Shown: in pieces, positions 1 to 8,760 of the stretch
Numbering within the stretch: the stretch's first letter is position 1
Layout: every line of letters begins with the position of its first letter
Origin: G965205255 sp965205255
Lineage (GTDB): Bacteria > Pseudomonadota > Gammaproteobacteria > Pseudomonadales > Endozoicomonadaceae
Assembly (NCBI GenBank): GCA_965205255.1
Contig: OZ242051.1
Location: forward strand, 806,001 to 870,000
Length of the DNA: 64,000 nucleotides
Direction of reading: 5' to 3'
Notes under the pieces: generated by a model
Databases searched by the model: none
What the model was told of the DNA's origin: nothing
The model's input: the letters and a program-made list of their open reading frames with translations, nothing else
Made by a program: the position numbers and the translations under genes

Positions 1-1881
1 GGCAATTACATAAGTTATATTCGTAAAATTATCAATGACGATGGCAGCACAAAAGAAATGTTAATCGTTGTAAATATCACAACAAGATCCAATTGCTTGG
101 TTTCTCTTGCACCCGGCTCAAATGTCTGTTTTCACGAAGCACAAAAACAAATGTTTTATGTTCCACATCACGCTCCCAATACAGTTGTTGCTGTATCATT
201 AACTGACAGTCAAAGTCATGAACTTTGGCAAACTCAGGGAAGTATTACCAACCTCGCGCTTTGTGAAGGCTGTAATAAACTTGCCGCAGTCTGTAAAAAA
301 CAAACACGCAGTTCCATAGCATTATACGACATTATAAAAAATACTTACCAATGGGTGAATCCGAGCTTTGACGTAGACGTTTCTCCAGTGTGGTCACCAG
401 ATGGTAAGCACCTTATTTTTAAAAGACTACATTTATTTAAAAGCGATACACATTACTCTTTGCCGAAAAGCGATGCACCAGCTTTTTCACTGATGCTTTA
501 TGCGTGCAACACAAAAAAAATCACTAGTTTATGGTGTAGCAAATCGAGCATTATTTCACAGCTTTCCAGTCAGGAAGGATCACGTCCTGTAATGTGGGTC
601 GATAATGAAACCATCGTTTTTTGTCATGAAGGCTCTGGTTGGGAGCATGCTTACTGCCTTAATATATTTGAAAAAAAGTTAACAACGCTTACTAAAGGAG
701 ACTTTTTAGTCAGAGATCTGAGTGTTTGTAGAACGACAAAAACACTGTATCTTGTTACCAATCAAAAAAAACGACAATATTATCACCTTAAACAGATTTC
801 ATTAAATAAAAATAATCCCGATTATTTAATAGAAACTCCTTTTAGCAATGCCAGCGAAATTAGCAACAATATGTGTTTCTCACCCCAAGTGCTTGGTGAG
901 CAAGGAAGATACCTTTTGTATTTTTGTACAAGTGTCAGCAATCCATGCACACTTTGCATCGCTGATAAACTTACAGATAAATACATATTTCCGAATCGTG
1001 ATGGACCAAAAAGATTTTCGTACACAACAGATGAAAAATTAAATACTCACCGTAAACCCACATTGCATTTTATTAATTCAGCAGATGGGAAAATATGCTA
1101 TGGCCAGCTTTTTACACCAGCCAATCTGACTGCGCATGCCGCCATTATTTATCTGCACGACGGCCCGAACAAGCAAAGCTTGCCTGGTTTTCAGCCTTGT
1201 CTGGAAATGAGTTTTGATTATGCTCTATGCCAGTATTTTGTAAGCAAAGGTTTTGTAGTGTTTGATCTGAATTACCGTGGTTCAGGTGGATATAGCAAAG
1301 GGTTTAGAGAGGCAAAAAATCGTAGCTGGAACGGTGCTAGCGAATATAAAGATGTGTTAGCAGCTGGTAAATGGCTTGCCTCACAACCTTTCGTTAATGC
1401 CAACCAACTGGGTATTATAGGTAAAGGCTGGGGAGGATATCTCGTTGCACTGGGATTGGCCAGAGATAGTAAATTATTTCATGCAGGCGTGGATATTAAT
1501 GGCTATCATCACCTTCCCCGAATGATGAGAACACTCAACCATATCCAAGATAACAACAATATGATGTTTAGTTGCATAGAAGCTGAAACTGCCACCAGGC
1601 ATATAGCTCAATCAAAATTAGCTTTGGAATATTCGCCCTGGGATTGCATCGAAGACTGGATGAGTCCTGTACTATTGATTAATAGTGGTAATAATCTGCA
1701 AGTTCCTTTTTCTGAAGGACAAACACTATACAACGCACTGGTTCATCAGGGCGTACAGACAGAAAGCCTTGTCATTCCTGCTGAGACTCACACGTTCACC
1801 TACCACAATTCATGGCGAGAAGTTGCGAAAGCCAGCAGCTCCTTCTTTGATCGACATCTTAGAAAAAATCACATTCCCTAA
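1..1881 (+). CDS. S9-family (prolyl oligopeptidase-like) protein, 5' partial, catalytic residues lost
   Basis: The reading frame is open from base 1 to the stop at 1879-1881, so the gene begins left of the window; the ATG at 58 is probably internal. The first part resembles the beta-propeller of S9 peptidases (for example V-S-P-V-W-S-P-D-G-K). The last 250 or so residues are an alpha/beta hydrolase domain with the L-N-Y-R-G-S-G-G-Y motif typical of S9C enzymes. The nucleophile elbow, normally G-x-S-x-G-G, reads G-K-G-W-G-G, with Gly (1426-1428) in place of Ser. The Asp of H-G-x-x-D-x-x-V-P is Asn (1693-1695). The His (1789-1791, E-T-H-T-F) is kept. The fold is recognisable, but peptidase activity is unlikely by this mechanism. 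The stop overlaps the convergent deformylase stop by 4 bp. Confidence 0.85.
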   Translation, partial: GNYISYIRKIINDDGSTKEMLIVVNITTRSNCLVSLAPGSNVCFHEAQKQMFYVPHHAPNTVVAVSLTDSQSHELWQTQGSITNLALCEGCNKLAAVCKKQTRSSIALYDIIKNTYQWVNPSFDVDVSPVWSPDGKHLIFKRLHLFKSDTHYSLPKSDAPAFSLMLYACNTKKITSLWCSKSSIISQLSSQEGSRPVMWVDNETIVFCHEGSGWEHAYCLNIFEKKLTTLTKGDFLVRDLSVCRTTKTLYLVTNQKKRQYYHLKQISLNKNNPDYLIETPFSNASEISNNMCFSPQVLGEQGRYLLYFCTSVSNPCTLCIADKLTDKYIFPNRDGPKRFSYTTDEKLNTHRKPTLHFINSADGKICYGQLFTPANLTAHAAIIYLHDGPNKQSLPGFQPCLEMSFDYALCQYFVSKGFVVFDLNYRGSGGYSKGFREAKNRSWNGASEYKDVLAAGKWLASQPFVNANQLGIIGKGWGGYLVALGLARDSKLFHAGVDINGYHHLPRMMRTLNHIQDNNNMMFSCIEAETATRHIAQSKLALEYSPWDCIEDWMSPVLLINSGNNLQVPFSEGQTLYNALVHQGVQTESLVIPAETHTFTYHNSWREVAKASSSFFDRHLRKNHIP

Positions 1882-2384
1882 GGCTTTTTTTTATGTCGGA
1901 ATTTTCTGGATTTTTCAACTAAAAGCTTCTTTTTAAGCCTGGATATACGATCAATAAATAACACCCCATTTAAGTGATCTATTTCATGCTGAAGGCATTC
2001 TCCCAACATACCCTCACCAATCACTTCAAAAAAAGCACCTTTGACATCCTGCGCCTTAACTTTAACCCATGCATACCGTTTGATTTTTGCATAGACACCT
2101 GGCACAGACAAGCAGCCTGCTTCAAGTAAATGCTCTCCACGTTGGCCGATGATTTCAGGATTAGCCAGCACCAGTTTTTGATCACTTTTGCGAGACATAT
2201 CAATCACTGTTAATGCTAACGAGCGACCAATCTGAGGTGCAGCTAGGCCACAACCGTTGTTGGCATACATTGTTTCAAACATATTATTTACTAATTGTTG
2301 CAGGGTGTTATCAAAAATTACCACTGGTTTAACTTGTTCTCGTAATATTTTTTCCGGTTCGTATACTAAGGATAAAATTGCCAT
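1878..2384 (-). CDS. def: Peptide deformylase
   Basis: Removes the N-formyl group from nascent proteins in the cytoplasm as a metal-dependent enzyme. Motif 1 G-C-G-L-A-A-P-Q is intact, and so is motif 3 Q-H-E-I-D-H with its two metal-binding His and the catalytic Glu. Motif 2 reads A-G-C-L-S rather than E-G-C-L-S; the metal-ligand Cys is kept but the usual Glu is Ala. The ATG at 2384 is chosen because A-A-G-G-A-G lies 7 bp upstream and the protein then starts M-A-I-L, as is usual. The ATG 18 bp earlier would place that ribosome site inside the gene. About 168 residues, normal for the family. It is convergent with the S9-like gene; no fmt gene is next to it, unlike in many bacteria. Confidence 0.95.
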   Translation of the reverse strand: MAILSLVYEPEKILREQVKPVVIFDNTLQQLVNNMFETMYANNGCGLAAPQIGRSLALTVIDMSRKSDQKLVLANPEIIGQRGEHLLEAGCLSVPGVYAKIKRYAWVKVKAQDVKGAFFEVIGEGMLGECLQHEIDHLNGVLFIDRISRLKKKLLVEKSRKFRHKKKP

Positions 2385-2402
2385 ATTACGGCTCCTTGTC
2401 AT

Positions 2403-2900
2403 AAGAAAACCAATCCAATCGTTTCTCTTTTAAATAGTAGCTATACCATACCCTTATTTTATTTTTATTTGCTGTAAATAAAGCTAAAGCCACCTACACT
2501 TTTGCAAGCTAGCTTAAACCTTTCAACACTTGGATCTCCGGAGGTTGGTGAGTCAGGTTTTTGTACAAAAAGTTAACAAAGGGTGTTGATATTAGATAAC
2601 AATCAAAGGTTTATAATACATAACTTGCACGTACACCATCCCTCAAAGACGGGAATCAGTAGATACAACATTATTAATACGAAATAATACTTATATACAA
2701 AAAATAAATTTCTTCTACATTCACAGAACCAAGAGTAAAAATAATTAATTTTTATTGCAGATATTTAAAATATCCCGATAGCTCTTGTCTAAAAAAATCT
2801 ATATATAGCGAATGCATTATAAGTTTAGACTGGCTTTTTTGGTAAAAACGGCGACTATTTATTTGTCTTGCAACAAAACCATCTTAATTAGGGTGAAATT
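2403..2900. other. Intergenic region, no gene seen
   Basis: About 500 bp, AT-rich, between the divergent def and the secreted orphan gene. It must carry promoters for both, but I could not assign convincing -35/-10 pairs. No tRNA, CRISPR or long hairpin was seen. Confidence 0.4.
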
Positions 2901-3335
2901 ATGAGAATAAATAAACTATTAGTTACTTCAATGCTTTTCTTGGCTTTTCCTAGCTTTGTTTTTGGGCAGGTAGGTGTAACACCGGCAATACAATATCAGT
3001 TCACTAATAACCTGAATACACGCCTTATAATTGAGACGGTATCTGGAAAAACGGCGTTTAAAGATATGCCTTCAGTCATCTATTCTAAAAAAACTGTTAC
3101 TTTATCAGTTTTTGGTTTCGCTAATCAAAATCCTACCATTATAATGAGCAGACCCAAACACAAAGCAATTGGCTCAGTGGATTACCGATTTAGTTTTTTA
3201 CCTCAGATTCCCAGTAGCATGTTTTCAGGAGAATCTTTTTTTAATGACCTTGCTTTTAGCTGGTCTCAGGATAATCTGCATATTTTCCTATGCTCTAACA
3301 AAGATTACGAGAAGCATAAAAGCTGTAACTATTGA
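2901..3335 (+). CDS. Small secreted protein of unknown function
   Basis: 144 residues. The N-terminus is a clear Sec signal peptide: M-R-I-N-K, then a hydrophobic stretch, then a likely cleavage near F-V-F-G-Q. The mature part is about 120 residues and looks beta-rich (alternating hydrophobics, V-T-L-S-V-F-G-F, D-Y-R-F-S-F). Only two Cys occur, both near the C-terminus (L-C-S-N and K-S-C-N), and they could form a disulfide in the periplasm. A G-G-G-T-G-A motif precedes the ATG at a suitable distance. It stands alone, with about 500 bp upstream and 375 bp downstream without genes. I recognise no family. Confidence 0.7.
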   Translation: MRINKLLVTSMLFLAFPSFVFGQVGVTPAIQYQFTNNLNTRLIIETVSGKTAFKDMPSVIYSKKTVTLSVFGFANQNPTIIMSRPKHKAIGSVDYRFSFLPQIPSSMFSGESFFNDLAFSWSQDNLHIFLCSNKDYEKHKSCNY

Positions 3336-3710
3336 TCACAAAGAGCGTTTATTGTTGTACTGCTTTCTGTACTGATAGTTTTTCATGACAGAGCAACGTT
3401 CATCAATCTTAGTCATTACTGTGAGATGAATGAAAAATATCTCAAGTATTATTTAAGGCGAAGTGACAACTAATAGTCAGCTATTGCGAGGATCTCAACG
3501 CATAACAGCAAGATCAATAAAGTAGTACAATAAACAGTTAAAAGCAGGTTTTGGTATTACAACCACAAAACTGCTTGTGCCCCTCTGATAATTGCTATTG
3601 AATGAGTTTTACCTCAGATCCGTATATTCAATATTGGCATTCAAAGTACGTGAAGAAATATCTCATTTAGTTTATAGTTCGCTTTCAATCTAAAAACAAA
3701 AGGTCGCTTT
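3336..3710. other. Intergenic region holding repeat copy A
   Basis: 375 bp between the secreted orphan and yajR. The only structure I recognise is the dispersed repeat (3455-3560). No coding capacity beyond chance short frames. Confidence 0.5.
3455..3560 (+). repeat. Dispersed intergenic repeat, copy A
   Basis: One of four related stretches of about 65-105 bp. Landmarks in order: A-A-G-T-G-A-C-A-A, C-T-A-T-T-G-C-G-A-G-G-A, the core CGCATAACAGCAAGATCA, and the end GGTTTTGGTATTA. The other copies are at 9236, 17131 and 26242 (inverted). All lie between genes or at a gene's very end. Confidence 0.8.
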
Positions 3711-5072
3711 ATGAACGCTTTTGAGAAACGCGCAATAGTGTTCCTCTCCCTTGTAAGTAGCACACGCATGCTCGGGCTTTTTATGTTGTTACCGGTACTG
3801 CCAGTTTTTGCAAGCCACTTGCAGGGGGCAACTCCTTTTCTGGTGGGGTTGGCACTTGGTATTTATGGTATTCCGCAAGCTATTTTGCAAATTCCAGCCG
3901 GTGGGTTATCTGACAAGATTGGCCGAAAACCTGTGATTATTACCGGTCTGATAATTTTTGCTATCGGTTCATTAGTGGCTGCGCTGTCTCACCATATTAG
4001 CGGAATAATTATTGGTCGATTTCTTCAGGGTACAGGGGCAATTGCTTCAGCAACGATTGCTCTTTTAAGTGATTTAACCACAGAAAAATACCGTACCAGA
4101 GCTATGGCTGTGTTTGGTATGAGTATTGGTATAGCCTTCTGTTTTGCCATGGTGTTAGCACCTGTGATTGCAACTTTTTTTAATATCAATGCTATTTTCT
4201 GGCTAACACTTATTCTTTGTATCGTCGCTATGGGTATTACGCATTTTTTAGTTCCGGAACCTTTATTAGCAAATAACAACCGCAATCAACGTTGTAACGT
4301 TCATGACTTTAAAAGAATTTTTCGTAACAGACAATTATATCTTCTGGCTATAGGTGTCTTTATATTACATTTCACGTTGATGGGATTGTTTATGAGCTTT
4401 CCCGTCCTTTTGGAAAATCAGGCACACTTTCCAGTTAAATATCATGGCTGGATATATCTTGCCATTTTACTGATTTCCTTTGCTGTCATGGTACCTTTTA
4501 TTATTTTAAGTGAAAAAAAGCATTGTTTGGGACGATGTATTCAGGGCGCCGTTACGTTGCTGGTAATCTCTGCCTTTTGGATGACTTTTACCCATCACAA
4601 CATTACCAATCTAGTCATTGGTGCTTTCCTTTATTTTATTGCTTTCAATTTTTTAGAAGCTTCTCTTCCTTCTATTCTGAGCAAAATTGCCCCACCGGGG
4701 ATGAAAGGCGCTGTTTTAGGTGTATACTCATCAAGCCAGTTTTTAGGGGCAGGATTAGGTGGTGCTTTAACAGGATTAATGGTTCAATATACAGGGTATC
4801 AAGGAATGATGACTATGTGTTGCATGCTAACAGCCCTTTGGTGGATAACCTCATTTTTCATCAAAGAGCCAGTACATGCCCGCAGTATTGTTTTATCCTT
4901 ACGCATTGATGACCATAATCAGAATACGGTGACCACAGCTCAGCTGAAAGCGGTAGCAGGAGTGCATGATGCTACAATCATCAGACAAGAGCATACAGCT
5001 TATCTTAAGGTAAAGTTTGAAAATCTTGATAAAGATCGCCTTAACCACTTTGGACAATGGCGGCTGGGGTAA
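3711..5072 (+). CDS. yajR: MFS transporter of the YajR type
   Basis: 453 residues, the size of Escherichia coli YajR. Twelve hydrophobic segments are visible. The MFS signature between segments 2 and 3 reads G-G-L-S-D-K-I-G-R-K, and R-M-L-G-L-F-M-L lies in the first segment. The last 65 residues form a soluble tail with a beta-alpha-beta look (A-G-V-H-D-A-T-I then A-Y-L-K-V-K-F), matching the ferredoxin-like YAM domain that marks YajR. It is an inner-membrane proton-driven exporter; the natural substrate of YajR is not established. It is followed 54 bp later by ssb in the same direction, a pairing common in gammaproteobacteria, where uvrA usually sits nearby but is not present here. Confidence 0.9.
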   Translation: MNAFEKRAIVFLSLVSSTRMLGLFMLLPVLPVFASHLQGATPFLVGLALGIYGIPQAILQIPAGGLSDKIGRKPVIITGLIIFAIGSLVAALSHHISGIIIGRFLQGTGAIASATIALLSDLTTEKYRTRAMAVFGMSIGIAFCFAMVLAPVIATFFNINAIFWLTLILCIVAMGITHFLVPEPLLANNNRNQRCNVHDFKRIFRNRQLYLLAIGVFILHFTLMGLFMSFPVLLENQAHFPVKYHGWIYLAILLISFAVMVPFIILSEKKHCLGRCIQGAVTLLVISAFWMTFTHHNITNLVIGAFLYFIAFNFLEASLPSILSKIAPPGMKGAVLGVYSSSQFLGAGLGGALTGLMVQYTGYQGMMTMCCMLTALWWITSFFIKEPVHARSIVLSLRIDDHNQNTVTTAQLKAVAGVHDATIIRQEHTAYLKVKFENLDKDRLNHFGQWRLG

Positions 5073-5126
5073 TCATTATTACTAAATCTACAGCAAGATG
5101 ATTAATGAAAAATTCAGGAGAAATTA

Positions 5127-5699
5127 ATGGCTCGCGGAGTAAATAAGGTCATACTTGTCGGAAATCTGGGAAATGACCCAGAAGTACGCCAAACCCCCAA
5201 CGGAAGTACTGTAAGCACATTAAGTGTTGCAACTTCAGAGTCTTGGCGTGATCGGCAAAGTGGCAATATGGTCGAAAAAACTGAGTGGCACCGAGTAGTA
5301 ATTTTTGGAAAACTAGCTGAAATTGCAGGACAATACTTGCGCAAAGGTTCAAAAGTTTATCTGGAAGGCAAGCTACAAACCAACAAATGGCAGGATAAGC
5401 AGGGGCAAGACCGTTACACAACAGAAATCGTTCTCGATATTAATGGTCAAATGCAAATGCTTGACCGTCGCGACGAAAGCTCTGGGAGTGATTTTCAACC
5501 ACAGGCCGTTAGAGGAAACTTTGACGGTCAACCAACACAATTCCAGCATACTGGAAGCCCTGCATTTCAAAAACCTGTACCAACTGAAAACTTTGGTCGG
5601 CAACCGGCAGGAGAGAAACCTCAACAGAAACCTGCTGCACCTGAACCTGCAACAACACCGTCTGGTTTTGATAATTTTGATGATGATATTCCTTTTTAG
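5127..5699 (+). CDS. ssb: Single-stranded DNA-binding protein
   Basis: 190 residues. Residues 1-110 form the OB fold with the usual start (M-A-R-G-V-N-K-V), W-H-R-V-V-I-F-G-K-L-A-E and Y-L-R-K-G-S. A Gln/Pro-rich disordered linker follows, then the acidic tip D-D-D-I-P-F, which binds replication and repair partners. It coats ssDNA as a tetramer during replication, recombination and repair. A-G-G-A-G precedes the ATG. The gene is complete and normal in length. Confidence 0.98.
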   Translation: MARGVNKVILVGNLGNDPEVRQTPNGSTVSTLSVATSESWRDRQSGNMVEKTEWHRVVIFGKLAEIAGQYLRKGSKVYLEGKLQTNKWQDKQGQDRYTTEIVLDINGQMQMLDRRDESSGSDFQPQAVRGNFDGQPTQFQHTGSPAFQKPVPTENFGRQPAGEKPQQKPAAPEPATTPSGFDNFDDDIPF

Positions 5700-5742
5700 T
5701 AAAAAAATTTTTCAACAGTACAATATATAATTTTGCTTTCAA

Positions 5743-5762
5743 CCTCCCTGTTTTCAGGGAGG
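5743..5762. terminator. Hairpin downstream of ssb
   Basis: CCTCCCTG / TTTT / CAGGGAGG is a perfect 8-bp stem with a four-base loop, 43 bp after the ssb stop. No T-run follows on the plus strand, so it may be a weak or Rho-assisted terminator rather than a classical one. Confidence 0.55.
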
Positions 5763-5772
5763 AGTTAAGTAG

Positions 5773-6116
5773 TCATTGTCTTTCTATGCGTTGTGTGAAA
5801 AATTTTTCCACGATATGTTTTTCTTCCGGTAAGTGTGTTGCATAAGTCTCAAGACCATCTGTGCAATAGTATGCGAACTCATAGGGCTTTAGAAGAGCGA
5901 GTAGCTTCTTTAGTGTATTGGCTAACCTCGAACCTCGAACCTCGAGCCAAAAGCATGAACTATCACAAGCTTGAATTGTGGTTCCCATGCATACCAGAGC
6001 CACCGCTGTTTTTTCTTGTTCCCAACGTAAGACCATTGTTCATCAACCTCACAGAGCAATGTCATTTTTGATCTATCGAAGGGCAACGAGGTGACCTTTG
6101 GAGGATTGAGTTTTTT
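5773..6116 (-). pseudogene. insB: IS1 InsB transposase, frameshifted and truncated
   Basis: The catalytic half of the IS1 DDE transposase. Its start is readable in the -1 frame after the slippery site (C-E-V-D-E-Q-W-S-Y-V-G then W-L-W-Y-A-W), up to H-A-F-G-S-R. There three perfect copies of the heptamer ACCTCGA (5925-5945, plus strand) put the frame out. Removing two copies (14 bp) restores H-A-F-G-S-R-L-A-N-T-L. The remainder reads on in another frame (L-L-A-L-L-K-P-Y, C-T-D-G-L, F-F-T-Q-R-I-E-R-Q) and then stops, without the normal C-terminal 40 or so residues. Non-functional. Confidence 0.85.
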
Positions 6117-6367
6117 AAGTGACTGAGTACCGTCGTGGGGCTGATTTCAAGTACTCGTCCAGTATCTCTGATACCTGATCCATTCATAGCCATTGCTACA
6201 ATCTGCTCAGCAGTACCCGGTTGGTTTGCATTATACCGATATTCAAGCTGAAAGCTGAAGCAGCAACTACGACAATAAAAGCATTGAATGCCTGTAGGGG
6301 CTTTGCCATTTTTTACCACTGATGTTGTGTTGCTACACTTCCTGCAAACTACGCTAATTGTTGCCAT
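6062..6367 (-). CDS. insA: IS1 InsA regulator/DNA-binding protein
   Basis: 101 residues from the ATG at 6367, which has A-A-G-G-A-G-G just upstream. The N-terminal zinc-binding part has C-R-K-C and C-F-Y-C-R-S-C. The helix-turn-helix region follows (M-A-M-N-G-S-G-I-R-D-T-G-R), as in IS1 InsA, which binds the IS ends and represses its promoter. The A-AAA-AAC slippery heptamer that lets ribosomes shift -1 into insB is intact (6110-6116 on this strand). The gene itself looks complete, but its partner is broken, so at most a repressor would be made. Confidence 0.85.
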   Translation of the reverse strand: MATISVVCRKCSNTTSVVKNGKAPTGIQCFYCRSCCFSFQLEYRYNANQPGTAEQIVAMAMNGSGIRDTGRVLEISPTTVLSHLKNSILQRSPRCPSIDQK

Positions 6368-6589
6368 AATGCCTCCTTGCACGCAAATTCGAAAAGGTAC
6401 CACTAAACGACAAAATAAGCTATCAACGGTTTTGATTTATGACCAACTTTTGGAAATAATAATAATGACTACTCTTATATATTATCATCGTTTACCAGAA
6501 TGATGATGTGCGATCATCACTCAGCTTAAACCATATTTTTTTTTGCTTGTTGTAGTAATAGCAGGAGTGAGATTATAAACTAACAACTA

Positions 6590-7156
6590 CTATTTTGGCA
6601 TCATAGGCACAGGGCTATCACTATCAGACAGCACAGGATAACTGTCAAGGTCTGCTAGTTCAAAGTGCCACCATTCAAATGGATTGCAGACGAACCCGGC
6701 ACTGTGCATAATTCCGACTAATAACATTCTATTTTCTTGAGCAGATTCATTAATGGCAAGACACCCCTGATGAGCCTTGGTTGAAAAATCATCAAAGGCT
6801 GTTCCCATCGCTAAACTCTGTCCACTCACACTGTTTACCAACGTTAAATCAAGAGCACCACCCCGACAATGAGGGCGATTCCCTGTTTGCGGATGAGATA
6901 CATATCTTTCGTCCGGTGTATGATCCCATAATATTTGTTGTGCTTCGAGTGGTCTGAATGCATCCCATACTTTAAAATAAAAACCTAACTTTTGAGCCTG
7001 CTTTATGGCAGTTTTAAACAGGTCAGCAGTTTTTTCATTAATATATGTTTGAGACAACTCTTCTCGGTAGACATGCCTGCCGGTAAAGTTATTTTTTGTT
7101 GCATAAGCAAGAGAGACCTCTACACCATCAAAATTTTCGTCCAATGGAACCAACAT
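6590..7156 (-). CDS. ddpX: D-Ala-D-Ala dipeptidase (VanX/DdpX family, M15D)
   Basis: 188 residues. A zinc peptidase that splits D-alanyl-D-alanine. Zinc and catalytic motifs are present: H-C-R-G-G-A-L-D (H-x-x-G-x-A-x-D), then E-W-W-H-F-E carrying the catalytic Glu and the last zinc His. D-A-F-R-P is the substrate-binding Arg motif. No signal peptide is visible, so it probably acts in the cytoplasm on recycled cell-wall dipeptide; no vanHA genes are nearby, so glycopeptide resistance is not implied. It starts 20 bp after msrB on the same strand and is likely co-transcribed with it. Confidence 0.92.
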   Translation of the reverse strand: MLVPLDENFDGVEVSLAYATKNNFTGRHVYREELSQTYINEKTADLFKTAIKQAQKLGFYFKVWDAFRPLEAQQILWDHTPDERYVSHPQTGNRPHCRGGALDLTLVNSVSGQSLAMGTAFDDFSTKAHQGCLAINESAQENRMLLVGIMHSAGFVCNPFEWWHFELADLDSYPVLSDSDSPVPMMPK

Positions 7157-7176
7157 TTACATACCTGTTTGTCTGT

Positions 7177-7563
7177 TTAATATTTTTTAAAAACCAAAGC
7201 CACGGAGTTAATGCAATAACGTAATCCAGAAGGTTTTGCCCCATCGTCAAATACATGCCCCAAATGCGCATCACAATTACTGCAACGTACCTCTGTTCTG
7301 ATCATATTATGTGATGCATCAGTCAGTTCATAAATGGCACTTCTGTTAACCGGCAATGAATATGATGGCCAGCCACACCCTGCATCAAACTGATCTTTTG
7401 TAGCAAACAAAGACTGATCACAGCACACGCAAGTATACACACCGCTTTCAGTGTTATGGTAATATTTTCCACTAAAAGGTTTTTCTGTTGCTCCTTCACG
7501 GCATACATGATACTGCTCTGGCGTTAGCTTTTCTTTCCAGTGTAATGGATCATCTTCAGGCAT
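7177..7563 (-). CDS. msrB: Peptide-methionine (R)-S-oxide reductase
   Basis: 128 residues from the ATG at 7563, which has A-G-G-G-A-G-A 5 bp upstream; the ATG 21 bp earlier would overlap that site. Reduces the R-sulfoxide of methionine in oxidised proteins. Two zinc-binding pairs (C-V-C-C and C-S-N-C), the G-C-G-W-P-S-Y motif, G-H-V-F-D-D-G and the catalytic Cys in R-Y-C-I-N-S are all present. First gene of a likely two-gene unit with the dipeptidase. Confidence 0.96.
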   Translation of the reverse strand: MPEDDPLHWKEKLTPEQYHVCREGATEKPFSGKYYHNTESGVYTCVCCDQSLFATKDQFDAGCGWPSYSLPVNRSAIYELTDASHNMIRTEVRCSNCDAHLGHVFDDGAKPSGLRYCINSVALVFKKY

Positions 7564-7829
7564 AGATGTCTCCCTATAGTCCATATGTCATATCGTATTA
7601 AATCAATACTTCAGACACTTTTACGCTGGACATTGCCTCTAGAATTTTATTTACTGTGTCTCTCATGAATTATCTTCTGTTCGTGAAACTAACAGATAAT
7701 TCTCATGGAAGCCAATGAATCGAAACTATTCGAAGTATTGATAAAATGTAATAATAACTAAAAATAAACATTGAAAACTTCATTAGTAATATTAAATATA
7801 TGTTAAATAATTAGGGAGATTGTCAATCA

Positions 7830-8702
7830 ATGAAACGAATTATGCTTTTCATTGCAACAAACTTGGCCGTATTGCTGATATTCAGTATCGTTGTCAGTGT
7901 CGTTTGTAATACCCTAGGCATACAACAAAACAGTATGGGCGGAATTTTTATCCTGGCTACCATTTTTGGTTTTGGGGGCGCATTTATATCGTTATTATTA
8001 TCTAAATGGATGGCTATCAGGTCAACAGGAGCCACCGTGATTAAGCAACCTTCAAACCCGCAAGAGCAATGGTTATTAAACACCGTTCGTCGCCAAGCAG
8101 ACATGGCTGGAATCGGTATGCCACAGGTAGCTATTTATACTGCCAATGATATAAATGCCTTTGCAACAGGCGCAAAACGTAATAATGCACTGATTGCAGT
8201 TAGCACTGGTTTGTTAAATAATATGACACAGGATGAAGCAGAAGCAGTCCTCGGACATGAAGTCAGCCATATTGCAAATGGCGATATGGTCACCATGACA
8301 TTGATTCAGGGAGTACTTAATACCTTTGTTATTTTTCTTGCTCGCATCATAGCAATGGCTATTGATGGCTTTTTCAGAAAAGATGATGACGGCGAAGGAC
8401 TTGGCTTTTTCGCTTACATGGCAACTGTGTTTGTACTAGAAATTGTTTTTGGCTTAATTGCCAGTGTTATTGTTATGTGGTTTTCCAGACAACGAGAATA
8501 CCGTGCAGACTCTGGTGGAGCACAGTTGGCGGGCCGACAAAAAATGATTAACGCACTCAAACGACTCCAACACAATAGTGAACCTGAACTCGAAGGCTCT
8601 TTGATGGCATTTGGCATTAATGGTAAAAAAGGTTTAGGCGAATGGCTCATGAGCCATCCCCCACTGAAAAAACGCATTGCAGCACTTGAAAATAATTATT
8701 AG
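7830..8702 (+). CDS. htpX: Membrane zinc metalloprotease HtpX
   Basis: 290 residues, the family length. Two N-terminal hydrophobic segments come first, then the zinc motif H-E-V-S-H, two more hydrophobic segments, and the third ligand Glu in R-E-Y-R-A-D. N-A-F-A-T-G lies upstream of the motif, as is typical. The enzyme cleaves damaged inner-membrane proteins together with FtsH. G-G-G-A-G-A precedes the ATG. It is followed by a strong intrinsic terminator, so it is transcribed alone. Confidence 0.97.
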   Translation: MKRIMLFIATNLAVLLIFSIVVSVVCNTLGIQQNSMGGIFILATIFGFGGAFISLLLSKWMAIRSTGATVIKQPSNPQEQWLLNTVRRQADMAGIGMPQVAIYTANDINAFATGAKRNNALIAVSTGLLNNMTQDEAEAVLGHEVSHIANGDMVTMTLIQGVLNTFVIFLARIIAMAIDGFFRKDDDGEGLGFFAYMATVFVLEIVFGLIASVIVMWFSRQREYRADSGGAQLAGRQKMINALKRLQHNSEPELEGSLMAFGINGKKGLGEWLMSHPPLKKRIAALENNY

Positions 8703-8728
8703 TTTTCCGCCTGAAAAAATAAGCAAAC

Positions 8729-8760
8729 AGCAGATAATATACTATTTATCTGCTCTTTTT
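8729..8760 (+). terminator. Intrinsic terminator of htpX
   Basis: AGCAGATAA (8729-8737) pairs with TTATCTGCT (8746-8754) around an 8-base loop and is followed by CTTTTT. It lies 27 bp after the htpX stop. Confidence 0.85.

Larger units (their letters stand above)
5768..6473 (-). mobile_element. IS1-family element, decayed
   Basis: Contains insA and a broken insB in the IS1 arrangement, read on the minus strand. The outer limits are set by a 10-bp inverted repeat, AGTAGTCATT at 5768-5777 and AATGACTACT at 6464-6473. That repeat is short for IS1 and may not be the true end. The element is about 700 bp where IS1 is 768 bp: the last 40 or so codons of insB are missing. Probably immobile. Confidence 0.75.

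Noticed and set aside
5768..6473. Target-site duplication for the IS1 copy
   Set aside because: No convincing 8-9 bp direct repeat flanks the element, and its true ends are uncertain because insB is truncated.
6590..7156. VanX as part of a vancomycin resistance cluster
   Set aside because: No vanH, vanA or vanRS genes nearby; it pairs with msrB, which suggests cell-wall recycling.
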